Shown here piece after piece: positions 1 to 8,328 of a DNA stretch of 64,000 bases. The stretch covers positions 62,001 through 126,000 of the forward strand of contig NZ_CP011372.1 in assembly GCF_001017575.1 (NCBI RefSeq). The letters are read 5' to 3'. Each line of letters begins with the position of its first letter. Within the stretch, counting starts at the first letter, position 1. Position numbers and translations under genes: made by a program. Under the pieces are notes generated by a model. The model searched no databases. It saw only the letters and a program-made list of their open reading frames with translations, and was not told the DNA's origin. This DNA is from Campylobacter lari (GTDB taxonomy: Bacteria > Campylobacterota > Campylobacteria > Campylobacterales > Campylobacteraceae).

Positions 1-285
1 GTTCCAGATGCTATCAGAAAAGCAGTTGATGATGCTTTTAAAAACATTGTTGAAGTTAAAACAAAAGGTTCAACTATCCCTCATGATGTAGAAGTAAAAT
101 ACAACGCAAGTAGAATTTTACTTAAACCAGCAAGCGAAGGTACAGGGGTTATTGCAGGTGGTTCAACACGTCCTATCGTGGAACTTGCAGGTATTAAAGA
201 CATTTTAACTAAGTCTTTAGGTTCAAATAATTCAGCAAATGTTGTGCGTGCTACTATCAAAGCACTTACAATGCTTAAAGGATAA
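1..285 (+). CDS. rpsE: 30S ribosomal protein S5, C-terminal part (5' end outside window)
   Basis: The first 94 codons visible are in frame from base 1 and end at TAA 283-285. The protein ends with the typical S5 C-terminal domain: a [15 protein letters not shown] start, then the [17 protein letters not shown] core and the [11 protein letters not shown] tail. S5 sits in the 30S subunit near the decoding site and helps translational accuracy. It lies 3 bases upstream of rplO in the same direction, the normal spc operon order. The N-terminal RNA-binding half is cut off by the window edge. Confidence 0.97.
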   Translation, partial: VPDAIRKAVDDAFKNIVEVKTKGSTIPHDVEVKYNASRILLKPASEGTGVIAGGSTRPIVELAGIKDILTKSLGSNNSANVVRATIKALTMLKG

Positions 286-288
286 TCA

Positions 289-681
289 ATGAATTTAACA
301 AAAGCACCAGGTTCAACACATAAAACCAAAAGAATAGGCCGTGGTCAAGGTAGTGGTATGGGTAAAACTTCTACTAAAGGTGGAAAAGGCCAAACTGCTA
401 GAAAAGGTTATAACGAAAAAAGAGGTTTTGAAGGGGGTCAACAACCACTTCAAAGACGCTTACCAAAAGTAGGCTTTACTTCTAAATTTGAAAAACCTTA
501 TGTGATTAATGTTGAAAAAATCACAGCAATCAAAGAGCTTAGCGAAATTACATTCGAAACAATCAATAGCATTCATAAGCTTTCAAAAAATGTAAATAAA
601 GTTAAGCTTATTGGGGCAAGCGCTAAAGATCTTGCTAGTAAAATTAAAGACGAGAAGATTACTTTTAGCGGACAAAAATAA
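289..681 (+). CDS. rplO: 50S ribosomal protein L15
   Basis: 130 residues, the usual size for L15. The N-terminus [20 protein letters not shown] and the following glycine/lysine-rich loop ([15 protein letters not shown]) are diagnostic; the [15 protein letters not shown] motif follows. L15 is a late-assembly protein of the 50S subunit. It starts 3 bases after the rpsE stop, and its own stop codon overlaps the ATG of secY by one base (TAATG), so translation of the ribosomal protein and the translocon subunit is probably coupled. Confidence 0.98.
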   Translation: MNLTKAPGSTHKTKRIGRGQGSGMGKTSTKGGKGQTARKGYNEKRGFEGGQQPLQRRLPKVGFTSKFEKPYVINVEKITAIKELSEITFETINSIHKLSKNVNKVKLIGASAKDLASKIKDEKITFSGQK

Positions 682-1943
682 TGAATAAAACATTGACAAA
701 TAAAATTCTCATAACATTAGCTTTTTTATTCGCTTATAGAATATTAGCTTATGTTCCAGTTCCGGGGGTTAATGTCAGTGTTATCAAGGAATTTTTTGAT
801 TCTAATGCATCTAATGCATTAGGCTTGTTTAATATGTTTAGTGGGGGTGCTGCTGAAAGACTTAGCATCATCTCTCTAGGCATTATGCCTTATATTACTG
901 CTTCGATTATTATGGAGCTTTTAGCGGCAACTTTTCCTAACATAGGAAAAATGAAAAAAGAACGCGATGGTATGCAAAAATATATGCAAATTATCCGTTA
1001 TGCTACTATAGCTATCACTTTGATACAAAGTATAGGCGTTTCTATAGGCTTACAAAGTCTTCATGGAAAAGCAGGTCAATCAGCTATTATGATTGATATG
1101 AATACTTTTATCGCACTTTCTGCTGTTTCTATGCTTGCAGGTACCATGCTTTTGATGTGGATAGGTGAGCAAATCACTCAACGTGGTATAGGAAATGGTA
1201 TTTCTTTAATCATCTTTGGTGGTATTGTTTCTACAATTCCAGGTGCAATTAGTGGAACAGTAAATTTGGTAAATACAGGTGAGATGAATTTCTTGACTAT
1301 CATTGCCATTTTAGTTGTAATTTTACTTACTATTTGGGCTATTATAGTAGTAGAGCTTGGAGAAAGAAGAATTCCTATTTCTTACTCAAGAAAAGTAATC
1401 ATGCAAAATCAAAACAAACGCATTATGAACTATATACCTATTAAGATCAACTTAAGTGGTGTTATTCCTCCTATTTTTGCAAGCGCGATTTTGATGTTTC
1501 CAAGTACTATTTTGCAAACAAGTACAAATGAATATGTGTTAAAAATTTATGACTTTTTAAATCCAAACGGATTTTTCTTTCATTTTTTAACATTCTTACT
1601 TGTTATTTTCTTTGCGTATTTTTATGCATCAATTGTATTTAATGCAAAAGATATAGCTGAAAATCTTAAAAGACAAGGCGGTTTCATACCAGGTATTAGA
1701 CCAGGTGAAGGAACTGCAAATTATCTTAATGAAGTAGCATCTAGACTTACATTATCAGGTTCTATTTATTTAGGACTTGTAGCTACGTTACCATGGCTTA
1801 TTGTGAAGTTGTTTGGTGTACCTTTTTATTTTGGTGGGACTTCTGTTTTGATTGTAGTTCAAGTAGCGCTTGATACGATGAGGAAAATTGAAGCTCAAAT
1901 TTATATGAATAAATACCAAACTTTAAGTGCAGTAGGCTTATAA
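681..1943 (+). CDS. secY: Preprotein translocase subunit SecY
   Basis: 420 residues with about ten hydrophobic membrane segments, the normal SecY length and topology. Recognisable signatures are YRILAYVPVPGVN near the N-terminus, the GIMPYITASIIMELL segment, the ERDGMQKYMQ loop, the IGEQITQRGIGNGISLIIF region and the C-terminal QGGFIPGIRPG / TANYLNEVASRLT motif. SecY forms the protein-conducting channel of the inner membrane with SecE and SecG. It is the last gene of the spc cluster here. The usual next genes, map and infA, lie 7.8 and 12.8 kb further on. A hairpin follows directly. Confidence 0.98.
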   Translation: MNKTLTNKILITLAFLFAYRILAYVPVPGVNVSVIKEFFDSNASNALGLFNMFSGGAAERLSIISLGIMPYITASIIMELLAATFPNIGKMKKERDGMQKYMQIIRYATIAITLIQSIGVSIGLQSLHGKAGQSAIMIDMNTFIALSAVSMLAGTMLLMWIGEQITQRGIGNGISLIIFGGIVSTIPGAISGTVNLVNTGEMNFLTIIAILVVILLTIWAIIVVELGERRIPISYSRKVIMQNQNKRIMNYIPIKINLSGVIPPIFASAILMFPSTILQTSTNEYVLKIYDFLNPNGFFFHFLTFLLVIFFAYFYASIVFNAKDIAENLKRQGGFIPGIRPGEGTANYLNEVASRLTLSGSIYLGLVATLPWLIVKLFGVPFYFGGTSVLIVVQVALDTMRKIEAQIYMNKYQTLSAVGL

Positions 1944-1966
1944 GAAAGTAGATTTTCTACTTTCTT
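1942..1966 (+). terminator. Hairpin at the end of the spc operon
   Basis: An 11-bp perfect stem (AAGAAAGTAGA with its complement, loop TTT) starts inside the secY stop codon and is followed by TCTCTTTT. It probably ends most spc operon transcripts. The T tract is imperfect, so some read-through into murI is possible. Confidence 0.7.
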
Positions 1967-1983
1967 CTCTTTTAAGGATTTTG

Positions 1984-2724
1984 ATGAGACTAGGCGTTTT
2001 TGATAGTGGTGTAGGTGGGCTTAGTGTTTTAAAATCTTTACTCCAAGCAAAACTTTTTAAAGAATATATCTACTATGGGGATACTGCAAGAGTGCCTTAT
2101 GGGGTTAAAGATAAAGAAACCATCATTAAATTTTCCCTAGAAGCTTTAGAATTTTTCAAAGAAAAAAAAGTCGATATGCTTATTATTGCATGCAATACTG
2201 TTAGTGCGCATGCTTTAGAAATTCTAAAAGCAAATGCACCATTTCCAGTTCTTGGGGTTATAGAAGCAGGGGTTTTAGCGGTTAAAAACTCTTTAGAAGA
2301 TAAAAACTCCAATATATTAGTCATTGCAACACAAGCTACTGTGGATTCTCACGCTTATAAGCAAGCTTTAATTAAAGAAGGTTTTTTAAAAGTGGAAGAA
2401 AAAGCAACTGGGCTTTTTGTACCTATGGTAGAAGAAGGGATTTTTCAAGGAGATTTTTTAAAGGCTGCTTTTGAGTATTATTTTAATAAACTCAAATTTC
2501 ATCCTAATGCTCTGATTTTAGCATGTACGCATTTTCCTTTGATCGCTCATTCTTTGGAAGAGTATTTTGGTAAAAATACAAAACTTATTCATTCGGGTGA
2601 AGCTATAGCTTTGCAATTACAGCAAGAATTTAACTTAACATCAATTCATGAAGAAGCTAATATCGAATTTTACGCTTCAAGTGATGTAGAAAAACTAAAA
2701 AAAATTGCAAATTTATGGCTTTAA
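1984..2724 (+). CDS. murI: Glutamate racemase
   Basis: Interconverts L- and D-glutamate, supplying D-Glu for peptidoglycan in the cytoplasm. The N-terminal GVFDSGVGGLSVL holds the first part of the active site; the two catalytic cysteine motifs IIACNTVSA and LILACTHFP are both present. 246 residues is typical. The ATG at 1984 is preferred over an in-frame TTG at 1981 because AAGGA at 1974-1978 is better spaced from it. It follows secY after a hairpin. In C. jejuni, as I recall, murI is next to map rather than secY, so this junction looks lineage-specific. Confidence 0.96.
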   Translation: MRLGVFDSGVGGLSVLKSLLQAKLFKEYIYYGDTARVPYGVKDKETIIKFSLEALEFFKEKKVDMLIIACNTVSAHALEILKANAPFPVLGVIEAGVLAVKNSLEDKNSNILVIATQATVDSHAYKQALIKEGFLKVEEKATGLFVPMVEEGIFQGDFLKAAFEYYFNKLKFHPNALILACTHFPLIAHSLEEYFGKNTKLIHSGEAIALQLQQEFNLTSIHEEANIEFYASSDVEKLKKIANLWL

Positions 2725-2790
2725 GTTAATAGCTATTTACTAAAGTATTTTTTATATTAATAATTTATTTTTATTTAAACATAGTTGCAT

Positions 2791-2796
2791 TATAAT
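2791..2796 (+). promoter_or_regulatory. -10 element upstream of the asparaginase gene
   Basis: A consensus TATAAT about 29 bases before the asparaginase ATG, in a very AT-rich 100-base gap after murI. Campylobacter sigma-70 promoters typically have a strong extended -10 and no clear -35, which is what is seen. AAAGGAC just before ATG 2825 is the ribosome binding site. Confidence 0.6.
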
Positions 2797-2824
2797 CTTT
2801 ATCATTTCTGATGAAAGGACTAAC

Positions 2825-3871
2825 ATGAAAAAAATGTTAATGTGTGCAGCTATGGCACTAAGTTTAGGAGCAGGAATTTTGGAAGCAAAACCAAAAGTTG
2901 CAATTTTAGCTACAGGTGGAACTATTGCTGGTTCGATTGATAGTTCAGTAGCCACTACAGGTTATACAGCCGGAGTTTTGGGGGTTGATACTTTAATTAA
3001 AGCAGTGCCTCAAATTCAAGATTTAGCAGTAATTAGTGGAGATCAAATTGCTAATATTGATAGCAAGGATATGACAAATGAAATTTGGTTAAAACTTGCT
3101 AAAGAAGTTAATAGACTTTTAAAATCTGATGTAGATGGAGTTGTAATTACACATGGCACTGATACTATGGAAGAAACTGCATATTTCCTAAATTTAACTG
3201 TAAAAAGCGACAAACCTGTTGTTTTAGTTGGTGCAATGCGCCCATCAACTGCAATTAGTGCAGATGGTCCTAAAAATCTTTATAATGCTGTGGCTTTAGC
3301 GGCTAACCCTGAAGCAAAAAACAAAGGTGTAATGGTGGCTATGAATGATAGAATTCAAAGCGCTAGAGGTGTTATGAAAACTCATAGTTTAAATGTAAAT
3401 GCATTTAGCTCGCCAGATATGGGTGATATGGGTTATATAGTAGATGGAAAAGCATTTTTCTATAGTACTAATACAAAATTACACACTAAAAAATCTCCAT
3501 TTGATGTTAGCAAGTTAAAAGAATTACCAAAAGTAGATATTCTTTATAGTTATGCAAATGATGGTAGCGGTGTTGCAGCAAAAGCTTTATTTGAAAATGG
3601 AACTAAAGGTATAGTTGTAGCTGGAACAGGTGCTGGTAGCATTCATGATTATCAAAAAGATGTGTTAAAAGAATTACTTAAAAAAGGTCTTAATGTAGCG
3701 GTAAGCTCACGTGTAGTAGCTGGTAGAGTTGCAGTAAGTGATGCTGATGCAAAACTTGGTTTCATTGATACAGGTGATATGAGTCCTCAAAAAGCTAGAG
3801 TATTATTAATGCTTGCTCTAACTAAAACAAGTGATCCTAAGAAAATTCAAGAATATTTCTTAAAATACTAA
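2825..3871 (+). CDS. ansA: Periplasmic type II L-asparaginase
   Basis: Hydrolyses asparagine (often glutamine too) to aspartate and ammonia. The first 21 or so residues form a Sec signal peptide (MKKMLMCAAMALSLGAG, then a likely cut after LEA), so the enzyme acts in the periplasm. Both asparaginase threonine motifs are present: ATGGTIAG near residue 34 and HGTDTMEETA near residue 112. 348 residues is the normal length. The product would feed aspartate into the AspA/DcuA route also encoded here. It has its own -10 element and a strong terminator, so it looks monocistronic. In C. jejuni a secreted asparaginase is strain-variable and linked to growth on Asn and Gln. Confidence 0.95.
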   Translation: MKKMLMCAAMALSLGAGILEAKPKVAILATGGTIAGSIDSSVATTGYTAGVLGVDTLIKAVPQIQDLAVISGDQIANIDSKDMTNEIWLKLAKEVNRLLKSDVDGVVITHGTDTMEETAYFLNLTVKSDKPVVLVGAMRPSTAISADGPKNLYNAVALAANPEAKNKGVMVAMNDRIQSARGVMKTHSLNVNAFSSPDMGDMGYIVDGKAFFYSTNTKLHTKKSPFDVSKLKELPKVDILYSYANDGSGVAAKALFENGTKGIVVAGTGAGSIHDYQKDVLKELLKKGLNVAVSSRVVAGRVAVSDADAKLGFIDTGDMSPQKARVLLMLALTKTSDPKKIQEYFLKY

Positions 3872-3880
3872 AATCTTAAA

Positions 3881-3915
3881 CACCCAAATGCTACAATAAC
3901 ATTTGGGTGGATTTT
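3881..3915 (+). terminator. Rho-independent terminator of the asparaginase gene
   Basis: A 10-bp perfect stem CACCCAAATG / CATTTGGGTG with a 9-base loop, followed by GATTTTT. It lies 10 bases after the asparaginase stop. Confidence 0.85.
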
Positions 3916-3954
3916 TCAATCAAAATCTTACTTAATTAATCACAAGGATATTAA

Positions 3955-4602
3955 ATGAAACAATATGAAAGTTATAAATGCCAAAAATGTGGCAATGAAG
4001 TAGAAGTACAAAATGTAGGTGGTGGAAAGCTTAGCTGCTGTGGTCAAGAAATGGAGTGTATTACTAAAGATCTAACAGCTGTAAATTTAATGAAAGCTTT
4101 TGCGGGTGAGTCTATGGCAAGAAATAAATATGATTTATTTGCAGATATTGCTCAAGAAGAAGGTTGGCATGCTATTGCAAAACATTTTAGAGAAGCTGCA
4201 GAAAATGAAAAATGGCACGCAAGAGCTGAGTTTAAAGCTTATCATGAATTAGTAGATGGTAAAGCTTTAGAAGAAACTGCTAAAAATTTAATTTGTGCAG
4301 CAGAAGGTGAAAACTATGAACATACTACTATGTATCCAAATTTTGCAAAAATCGCAGAAGATGAGGGCAAAAGAAATATAGCAAGATTATTTACAGCTAT
4401 AGGCAAAGTAGAAATTGAGCATGAAAGAGAATATCTAGCACTTAAAAAAATGCTTGAAGAAGAAGATTTCTTTAATTCAGAAGTAGAAGAATTATGGGTT
4501 TGTGAAGTTTGTGGGCATATACACCGTGGTAAAAAAGCACCAAATGCCTGTCCTTTATGTAAAGCTCCAAAAGAATACTTCAAACGCGAATTTTTAGGAT
4601 AA
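3955..4602 (+). CDS. rrc: Desulforubrerythrin (three-domain peroxide reductase)
   Basis: A 215-residue non-heme iron peroxidase, cytoplasmic, thought to reduce H2O2. Three metal sites are visible. An N-terminal desulforedoxin-like knuckle has Cys9, Cys12, Cys28 and Cys29 (the last two adjacent). A ferritin-like diiron helical bundle follows at residues 45-165 with ESMARNKYDLFADIAQEEG and the second EIEHE motif. A C-terminal rubredoxin domain has CEVCG and CPLC. This layout matches the desulforubrerythrin described from C. jejuni (Cj0012c, rrc). It stands alone between two hairpins, with AAGGA before ATG 3955. Confidence 0.95.
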   Translation: MKQYESYKCQKCGNEVEVQNVGGGKLSCCGQEMECITKDLTAVNLMKAFAGESMARNKYDLFADIAQEEGWHAIAKHFREAAENEKWHARAEFKAYHELVDGKALEETAKNLICAAEGENYEHTTMYPNFAKIAEDEGKRNIARLFTAIGKVEIEHEREYLALKKMLEEEDFFNSEVEELWVCEVCGHIHRGKKAPNACPLCKAPKEYFKREFLG

Positions 4603-4610
4603 TTTTAAAA

Positions 4611-4651
4611 ACCTTGATAAAAATGATAAAATATTTTATTTTTATCAAGGT
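4611..4651 (+). terminator. Long hairpin between rubrerythrin and the DNA glycosylase gene
   Basis: A 14-bp perfect inverted repeat, ACCTTGATAAAAAT (4611-4624) and its complement (4638-4651), around a 13-base AT loop. It lies 9 bases after the rubrerythrin stop and ends 5 bases before the next ATG (4657). The 3' arm contains AAGG (4647-4650), the only plausible Shine-Dalgarno for that next gene. It may therefore both terminate upstream transcription and hide the downstream ribosome binding site. Confidence 0.75.
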
Positions 4652-4656
4652 CTAAT

Positions 4657-5151
4657 ATGCAAATTTTAACCCATCCTTTTAAACCTTTTTTTGATGAAAA
4701 CTCAAAAGTTTTGATACTAAGTTCTTTTCCATCTATTAAATCAAGAGAAGAAAATTTTTATTATCAACATAGCAAAAATCGTTTTTGGCGTATTTTTGAA
4801 ATATTATTTAAGTGTGAGTTAAAAACAGTGCAAGATCAAAAAGTTTTTTTAAAAGCAAATCATATAGCACTTTGGGATGTTATAGCAAGTTGTAAGATAA
4901 AAAATTCAGATGATAAAACTATTTCTTATGCTAAAGCAAATGATATAAATATTATTTTAGATAAAGCAAATATAGAAAAAATTTGTGTATTAGGTAAGGT
5001 TGCAAGTAAATATTTTAGCAAATTTTATCCTGAGCAAGAATTTTTTGAACTTCCTTCAAGTTCTCCTGCTAATATGAATTATTCTTTAGAAAATTTAGTA
5101 GAAAAATATAGCATTATAAAGGAAAATAATGGCTTTAGTTGGAGTAGATGA
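4657..5151 (+). CDS. DNA glycosylase of the uracil/hypoxanthine-DNA glycosylase superfamily
   Basis: 164 residues. The N-terminal motif ILSSFPSIKSREENFYYQH and the internal NRFWRIF and ALWDVIASC segments resemble family 6 (hypoxanthine-DNA) and Mug-type members of the UDG superfamily; ELPSSSPANMN is the equivalent of the C-terminal substrate loop. The likely job is removing deaminated bases such as hypoxanthine or uracil in the cytoplasm. It overlaps rnhB by 23 bases, pairing two DNA-maintenance enzymes in one transcript. It is distinct from the true Ung at 42304-42993. The exact substrate cannot be read from sequence. Confidence 0.82.
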   Translation: MQILTHPFKPFFDENSKVLILSSFPSIKSREENFYYQHSKNRFWRIFEILFKCELKTVQDQKVFLKANHIALWDVIASCKIKNSDDKTISYAKANDINIILDKANIEKICVLGKVASKYFSKFYPEQEFFELPSSSPANMNYSLENLVEKYSIIKENNGFSWSR

Positions 5152-5680
5152 GGCTGGGCGTGGGGCTTTGGCTGGAGATATGCACATAGGAGCTTGCAAG
5201 CTTTTAAAAAATATTGATGGTTTGGCTGATTCTAAAAAATTAAGCGCAAAAAAAAGGGAAGAGTTATATGAGCAAATTCTTTATCATTCAAATTTTTTGA
5301 TTCTTGCTTTTTCACCTTTACAAATTGATACTTTAGGGCTTAGTCAGTGTTTACAACTAGCTTTAAAAATCATTAGAAAACATTTTAGTGAAGATGAGAT
5401 TTTATATGATGGAAATTTAAATTATGGGGTTTTGGGTATTAAAACCATGATTAAAGCTGATATGAAGGTGCAAGAGGTTTCAGCAGCTAGCATATTAGCC
5501 AAGGTAAGTCGTGATCAAAAAATGTGTTATTTTTCTAAATTATATAATAAATATGACTTTGATAAACACAAAGGTTATGGCACAAAAGCTCATATAGAAA
5601 AGATTAAAGCATTTGGTTATTCGCCCTTGCACCGTAAAAGCTTTATGTTAAAGTGTTTTGAGAAAAGCTTATTTGATTAA
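5129..5680 (+). CDS. rnhB: Ribonuclease HII
   Basis: Cleaves the RNA strand of RNA-DNA hybrids and removes single ribonucleotides misincorporated in DNA. The signature GVDEAGRGALAG places catalytic Asp7-Glu8 at the N-terminus; LADSKKLS and the late ASILAKVSRD and HKGYGTKAH motifs complete the family fold. 183 residues is slightly short but complete. It starts inside the preceding glycosylase gene with AAGGA upstream, so the two are translationally coupled. The 225 bases that follow are extremely AT-rich with no gene. Confidence 0.96.
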   Translation: MALVGVDEAGRGALAGDMHIGACKLLKNIDGLADSKKLSAKKREELYEQILYHSNFLILAFSPLQIDTLGLSQCLQLALKIIRKHFSEDEILYDGNLNYGVLGIKTMIKADMKVQEVSAASILAKVSRDQKMCYFSKLYNKYDFDKHKGYGTKAHIEKIKAFGYSPLHRKSFMLKCFEKSLFD

Positions 5681-5905
5681 ATTGTGTGTTTTTTACACTT
5701 TTTATTTTGAATTTTACTTTCTTTTAAAAATAATAGAATGTTTTAATATTTGAAATATTATTATTAAGATAAAAAAATATATTTAAAAAATATTTTTTTA
5801 ATAATTATTTATTAAAAATAATAATATTAATTAAAATTGCTATATGTTTTAAGAAAAATTAATTTTTTTCTATTATAGTAATATAAAAACATTTCAAGGG
5901 GCACT

Positions 5906-6934
5906 ATGTCTTTACTTTTAAGTGAGCTAAAGATTGGAAAATTTTATGTAAAAAATCGCATTGTAATGCCCCCTATGGATATGTATGAAACACAAGTTTT
6001 AGATGGTAAGATTAATCAATTTCACTTGATACATTATGGAGCTAGAGCTTTGGGTGGCGTTGGGCTTATCATAGTGCAAACTTGTGCGATCAATGAAAAT
6101 GCAAAAATTGCTGATAATGATATAGGTCTTTGGGGAGATTTTCAAATTCAAGGACACAAAGAGCTTGTTGAGCTTTGCCATCATTTTGGTGCTAAAATTG
6201 CCATTCAGTTAAATCACAGTGGCCGTAAAAACTCGTGTAAAGATGCCATATCAAAAGCTCCAAGTAATATAGCTTTTAGTGAAAAATTTTCCAAACTTCA
6301 TGTTTTAAGTAAAGATGAAATTTTACAAATAGAGCAAGAATTTATTCAAAGTGCCAAAAGAGCCAAGGAAGCAGGTTATGACGCAGTAGAACTTCATAGT
6401 GCTCATGGGTATTTGCTTAGTTCGTTTTTATCACCTTTATCAAATCAAAGAGATGATGAATATGGTGGCAGTTTTGAAAATAGAATACGTCTTTTGTGTG
6501 ATATTATTAAGCGTATAAAAAAAGAAGTTGATATTGCTTTATTTGTAAGAATTTCAGCCACAGAATGGCAAGAGGGTGGTTGGAGTTTAGAAGATAGCAA
6601 AAAACTCGCCTTGATTTTAGAAAAATTAGGGATTGATATGTTGGATGTTTCAGCAGGAGGAAATATCAATAAGCCTTCTTTAATGCCAAATATAGCACCA
6701 CTTTATCAAGCTCCTTATGCTAAAGCTTTAAAAGAAGTTGTTAAAATTCCTGTATCTTGTGTGGGTCTTATAAATAGCGCTAGTGAAGGTGAGGCTTTGC
6801 TTTTGGGTGGGGTGTGTGATTTGGTTTGTTATGGTAGGAAATTACTAAGAAATCCAAATTTTGTAAATGAAGCCGCAGCTGTTTTAAATGAAAGAGAAAA
6901 AATTATGCCAAATTATTCTAGAGCATATTTGTAA
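5906..6934 (+). CDS. Old Yellow Enzyme-family NADH:flavin oxidoreductase (YqjM-like)
   Basis: A 342-residue FMN-binding TIM barrel predicted to reduce activated C=C bonds with NAD(P)H. Motifs: KNRIVMPPMDMYE, the substrate-binding HSGRK after QLN, AVELHSAHGYLLSSFLSP, EYGGSFENR, and the C-terminal CDLVCYGRKLLRNP. In YqjM-type enzymes the position after PPM is normally the flavin-tuning Cys; here it is Asp25. The 225-base region upstream is almost pure A/T and may contain a promoter (TATTATAGTAAT around 5870-5882). The physiological substrate is unknown. The gene has no operon partner upstream and the serine genes follow after 60 bases. Confidence 0.9.
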   Translation: MSLLLSELKIGKFYVKNRIVMPPMDMYETQVLDGKINQFHLIHYGARALGGVGLIIVQTCAINENAKIADNDIGLWGDFQIQGHKELVELCHHFGAKIAIQLNHSGRKNSCKDAISKAPSNIAFSEKFSKLHVLSKDEILQIEQEFIQSAKRAKEAGYDAVELHSAHGYLLSSFLSPLSNQRDDEYGGSFENRIRLLCDIIKRIKKEVDIALFVRISATEWQEGGWSLEDSKKLALILEKLGIDMLDVSAGGNINKPSLMPNIAPLYQAPYAKALKEVVKIPVSCVGLINSASEGEALLLGGVCDLVCYGRKLLRNPNFVNEAAAVLNEREKIMPNYSRAYL

Positions 6935-6994
6935 AATAATACAAAAAGTTTTTTAGGTAAAAGCTTTTTTTATTATTTTTTACAAGGAGAAAAT

Positions 6995-8317
6995 GTGGAT
7001 AATCTTAAGTGGAATTCTTTTGATACGCGTTGGATGCTTTCTCTTTTTGGGACTGCAGTTGGTGCGGGGATTTTATTTTTACCTATTAAGGCAGGTGTTG
7101 GTGGTTTTTGGCCAGTTGTTGTAATGGCTTTGATTATTTTCCCAATGGTATATTTAAGTCATAGGGCTTTAAGTCGTTTTGTGTGTCAAGCAAATGGTAA
7201 TGATAAAGACATTACTCATGCGGCTGAAGAGTATTTTGGTAGAAAAGTAAGTATTTTTATTTCTGTGCTTTATTTCTTTGCAATTTTTCCAATTTGTTTA
7301 GCATATTGTGTAGGTATAACTAATACTTTTGAGAGTTTTATTTATAATCAATTCTTACCACTTTTAGATCCAAATGGTTCTTTTGCAAATGCAATTAGTG
7401 TTATGTATCAAACAAGTGTTAATGAGCAAGGAAAAACTATAGCTAATTTACTTCCTTTTTATAGAGCACTTTTTGCTTTTGTTTTAGTAAGTATTTTTAT
7501 GCTTATTATGCTTTTTAGTGAAGAATTAATCACTAAAGTATGTGAATGGCTTGTGTATCCTTTATGTGCTATTTTATTTTTATTTTCTTTATATCTTATC
7601 CCACAATGGTCGTTTGAAAGTTTTAGCGCTATTCCAGGAACAAAAGAATTTATCACTATAGTATGGCTAACTTTACCAGTTTTAGTATTTTCATTTAATC
7701 ACTCACCAGCGATTTCTACTTTTTCTTTAAGTGTAAAAAGACAATATCCTGAAAATTCAGTACAAAAAGCAAATCAAGTATTGTTTAGAACTTCTGTAAT
7801 GTTACTTGCCTTTGTTATGTTTTTTGTGGTATCTTGCGTGCTTTCTTTAACTCCTGCAGAACTTGCTGAAGCTAGAGCGCAAAACATACCTGTGCTTTCT
7901 TATTTTGCTAACAAACTTGACAATCCATTTATTTCTTATGGTGGTCCATTAATCGCATTTTTAGCAATTTCTAGTTCTTTCTTTGGGCATTATTTTGGTG
8001 CTAGAGAGGGTGCTTATGGTATAGTTAGAAAATGTTGTAAATTAGCAGGCAATGAAAACCCTGATTTGAAAAAAATAGCAGTTTACTCAACCTTAGTAAT
8101 GTATATTATTATGTTGATTACTGCTTATGTAAATCCAAGTATTTTAGGTTTTATTGAAAGCTTAGGTGGACCGATTATTGCTGCGATTTTATTCTTAATG
8201 CCTATGATTGCAATTTATACTGTTTCTAAAATGAAAAAATTCCAAAACAAAGCTTTGGATGCATTTGTATTTATCACAGGTGTTTTGACAATCATTACTG
8301 TAATTTATACTTTTTAA
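6995..8317 (+). CDS. sdaC: Serine transporter (HAAAP family)
   Basis: A 440-residue inner membrane protein with about 11 hydrophobic segments, starting with the HAAAP hallmark LSLFGTAVGAGILFLPIKAG. It imports L-serine, a main carbon source for Campylobacter, coupled to protons. The start is GTG at 6995: AAGGAGA at 6983-6989 is well placed, and an overlapping ATG at 6993 is out of frame. The serine dehydratase gene follows after 11 bases, forming a dedicated uptake and catabolism pair. HSPAISTFSLS in mid-protein is typical of this family. Confidence 0.94.
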   Translation: MDNLKWNSFDTRWMLSLFGTAVGAGILFLPIKAGVGGFWPVVVMALIIFPMVYLSHRALSRFVCQANGNDKDITHAAEEYFGRKVSIFISVLYFFAIFPICLAYCVGITNTFESFIYNQFLPLLDPNGSFANAISVMYQTSVNEQGKTIANLLPFYRALFAFVLVSIFMLIMLFSEELITKVCEWLVYPLCAILFLFSLYLIPQWSFESFSAIPGTKEFITIVWLTLPVLVFSFNHSPAISTFSLSVKRQYPENSVQKANQVLFRTSVMLLAFVMFFVVSCVLSLTPAELAEARAQNIPVLSYFANKLDNPFISYGGPLIAFLAISSSFFGHYFGAREGAYGIVRKCCKLAGNENPDLKKIAVYSTLVMYIIMLITAYVNPSILGFIESLGGPIIAAILFLMPMIAIYTVSKMKKFQNKALDAFVFITGVLTIITVIYTF

Positions 8318-8328
8318 GGTGCTAGTGA

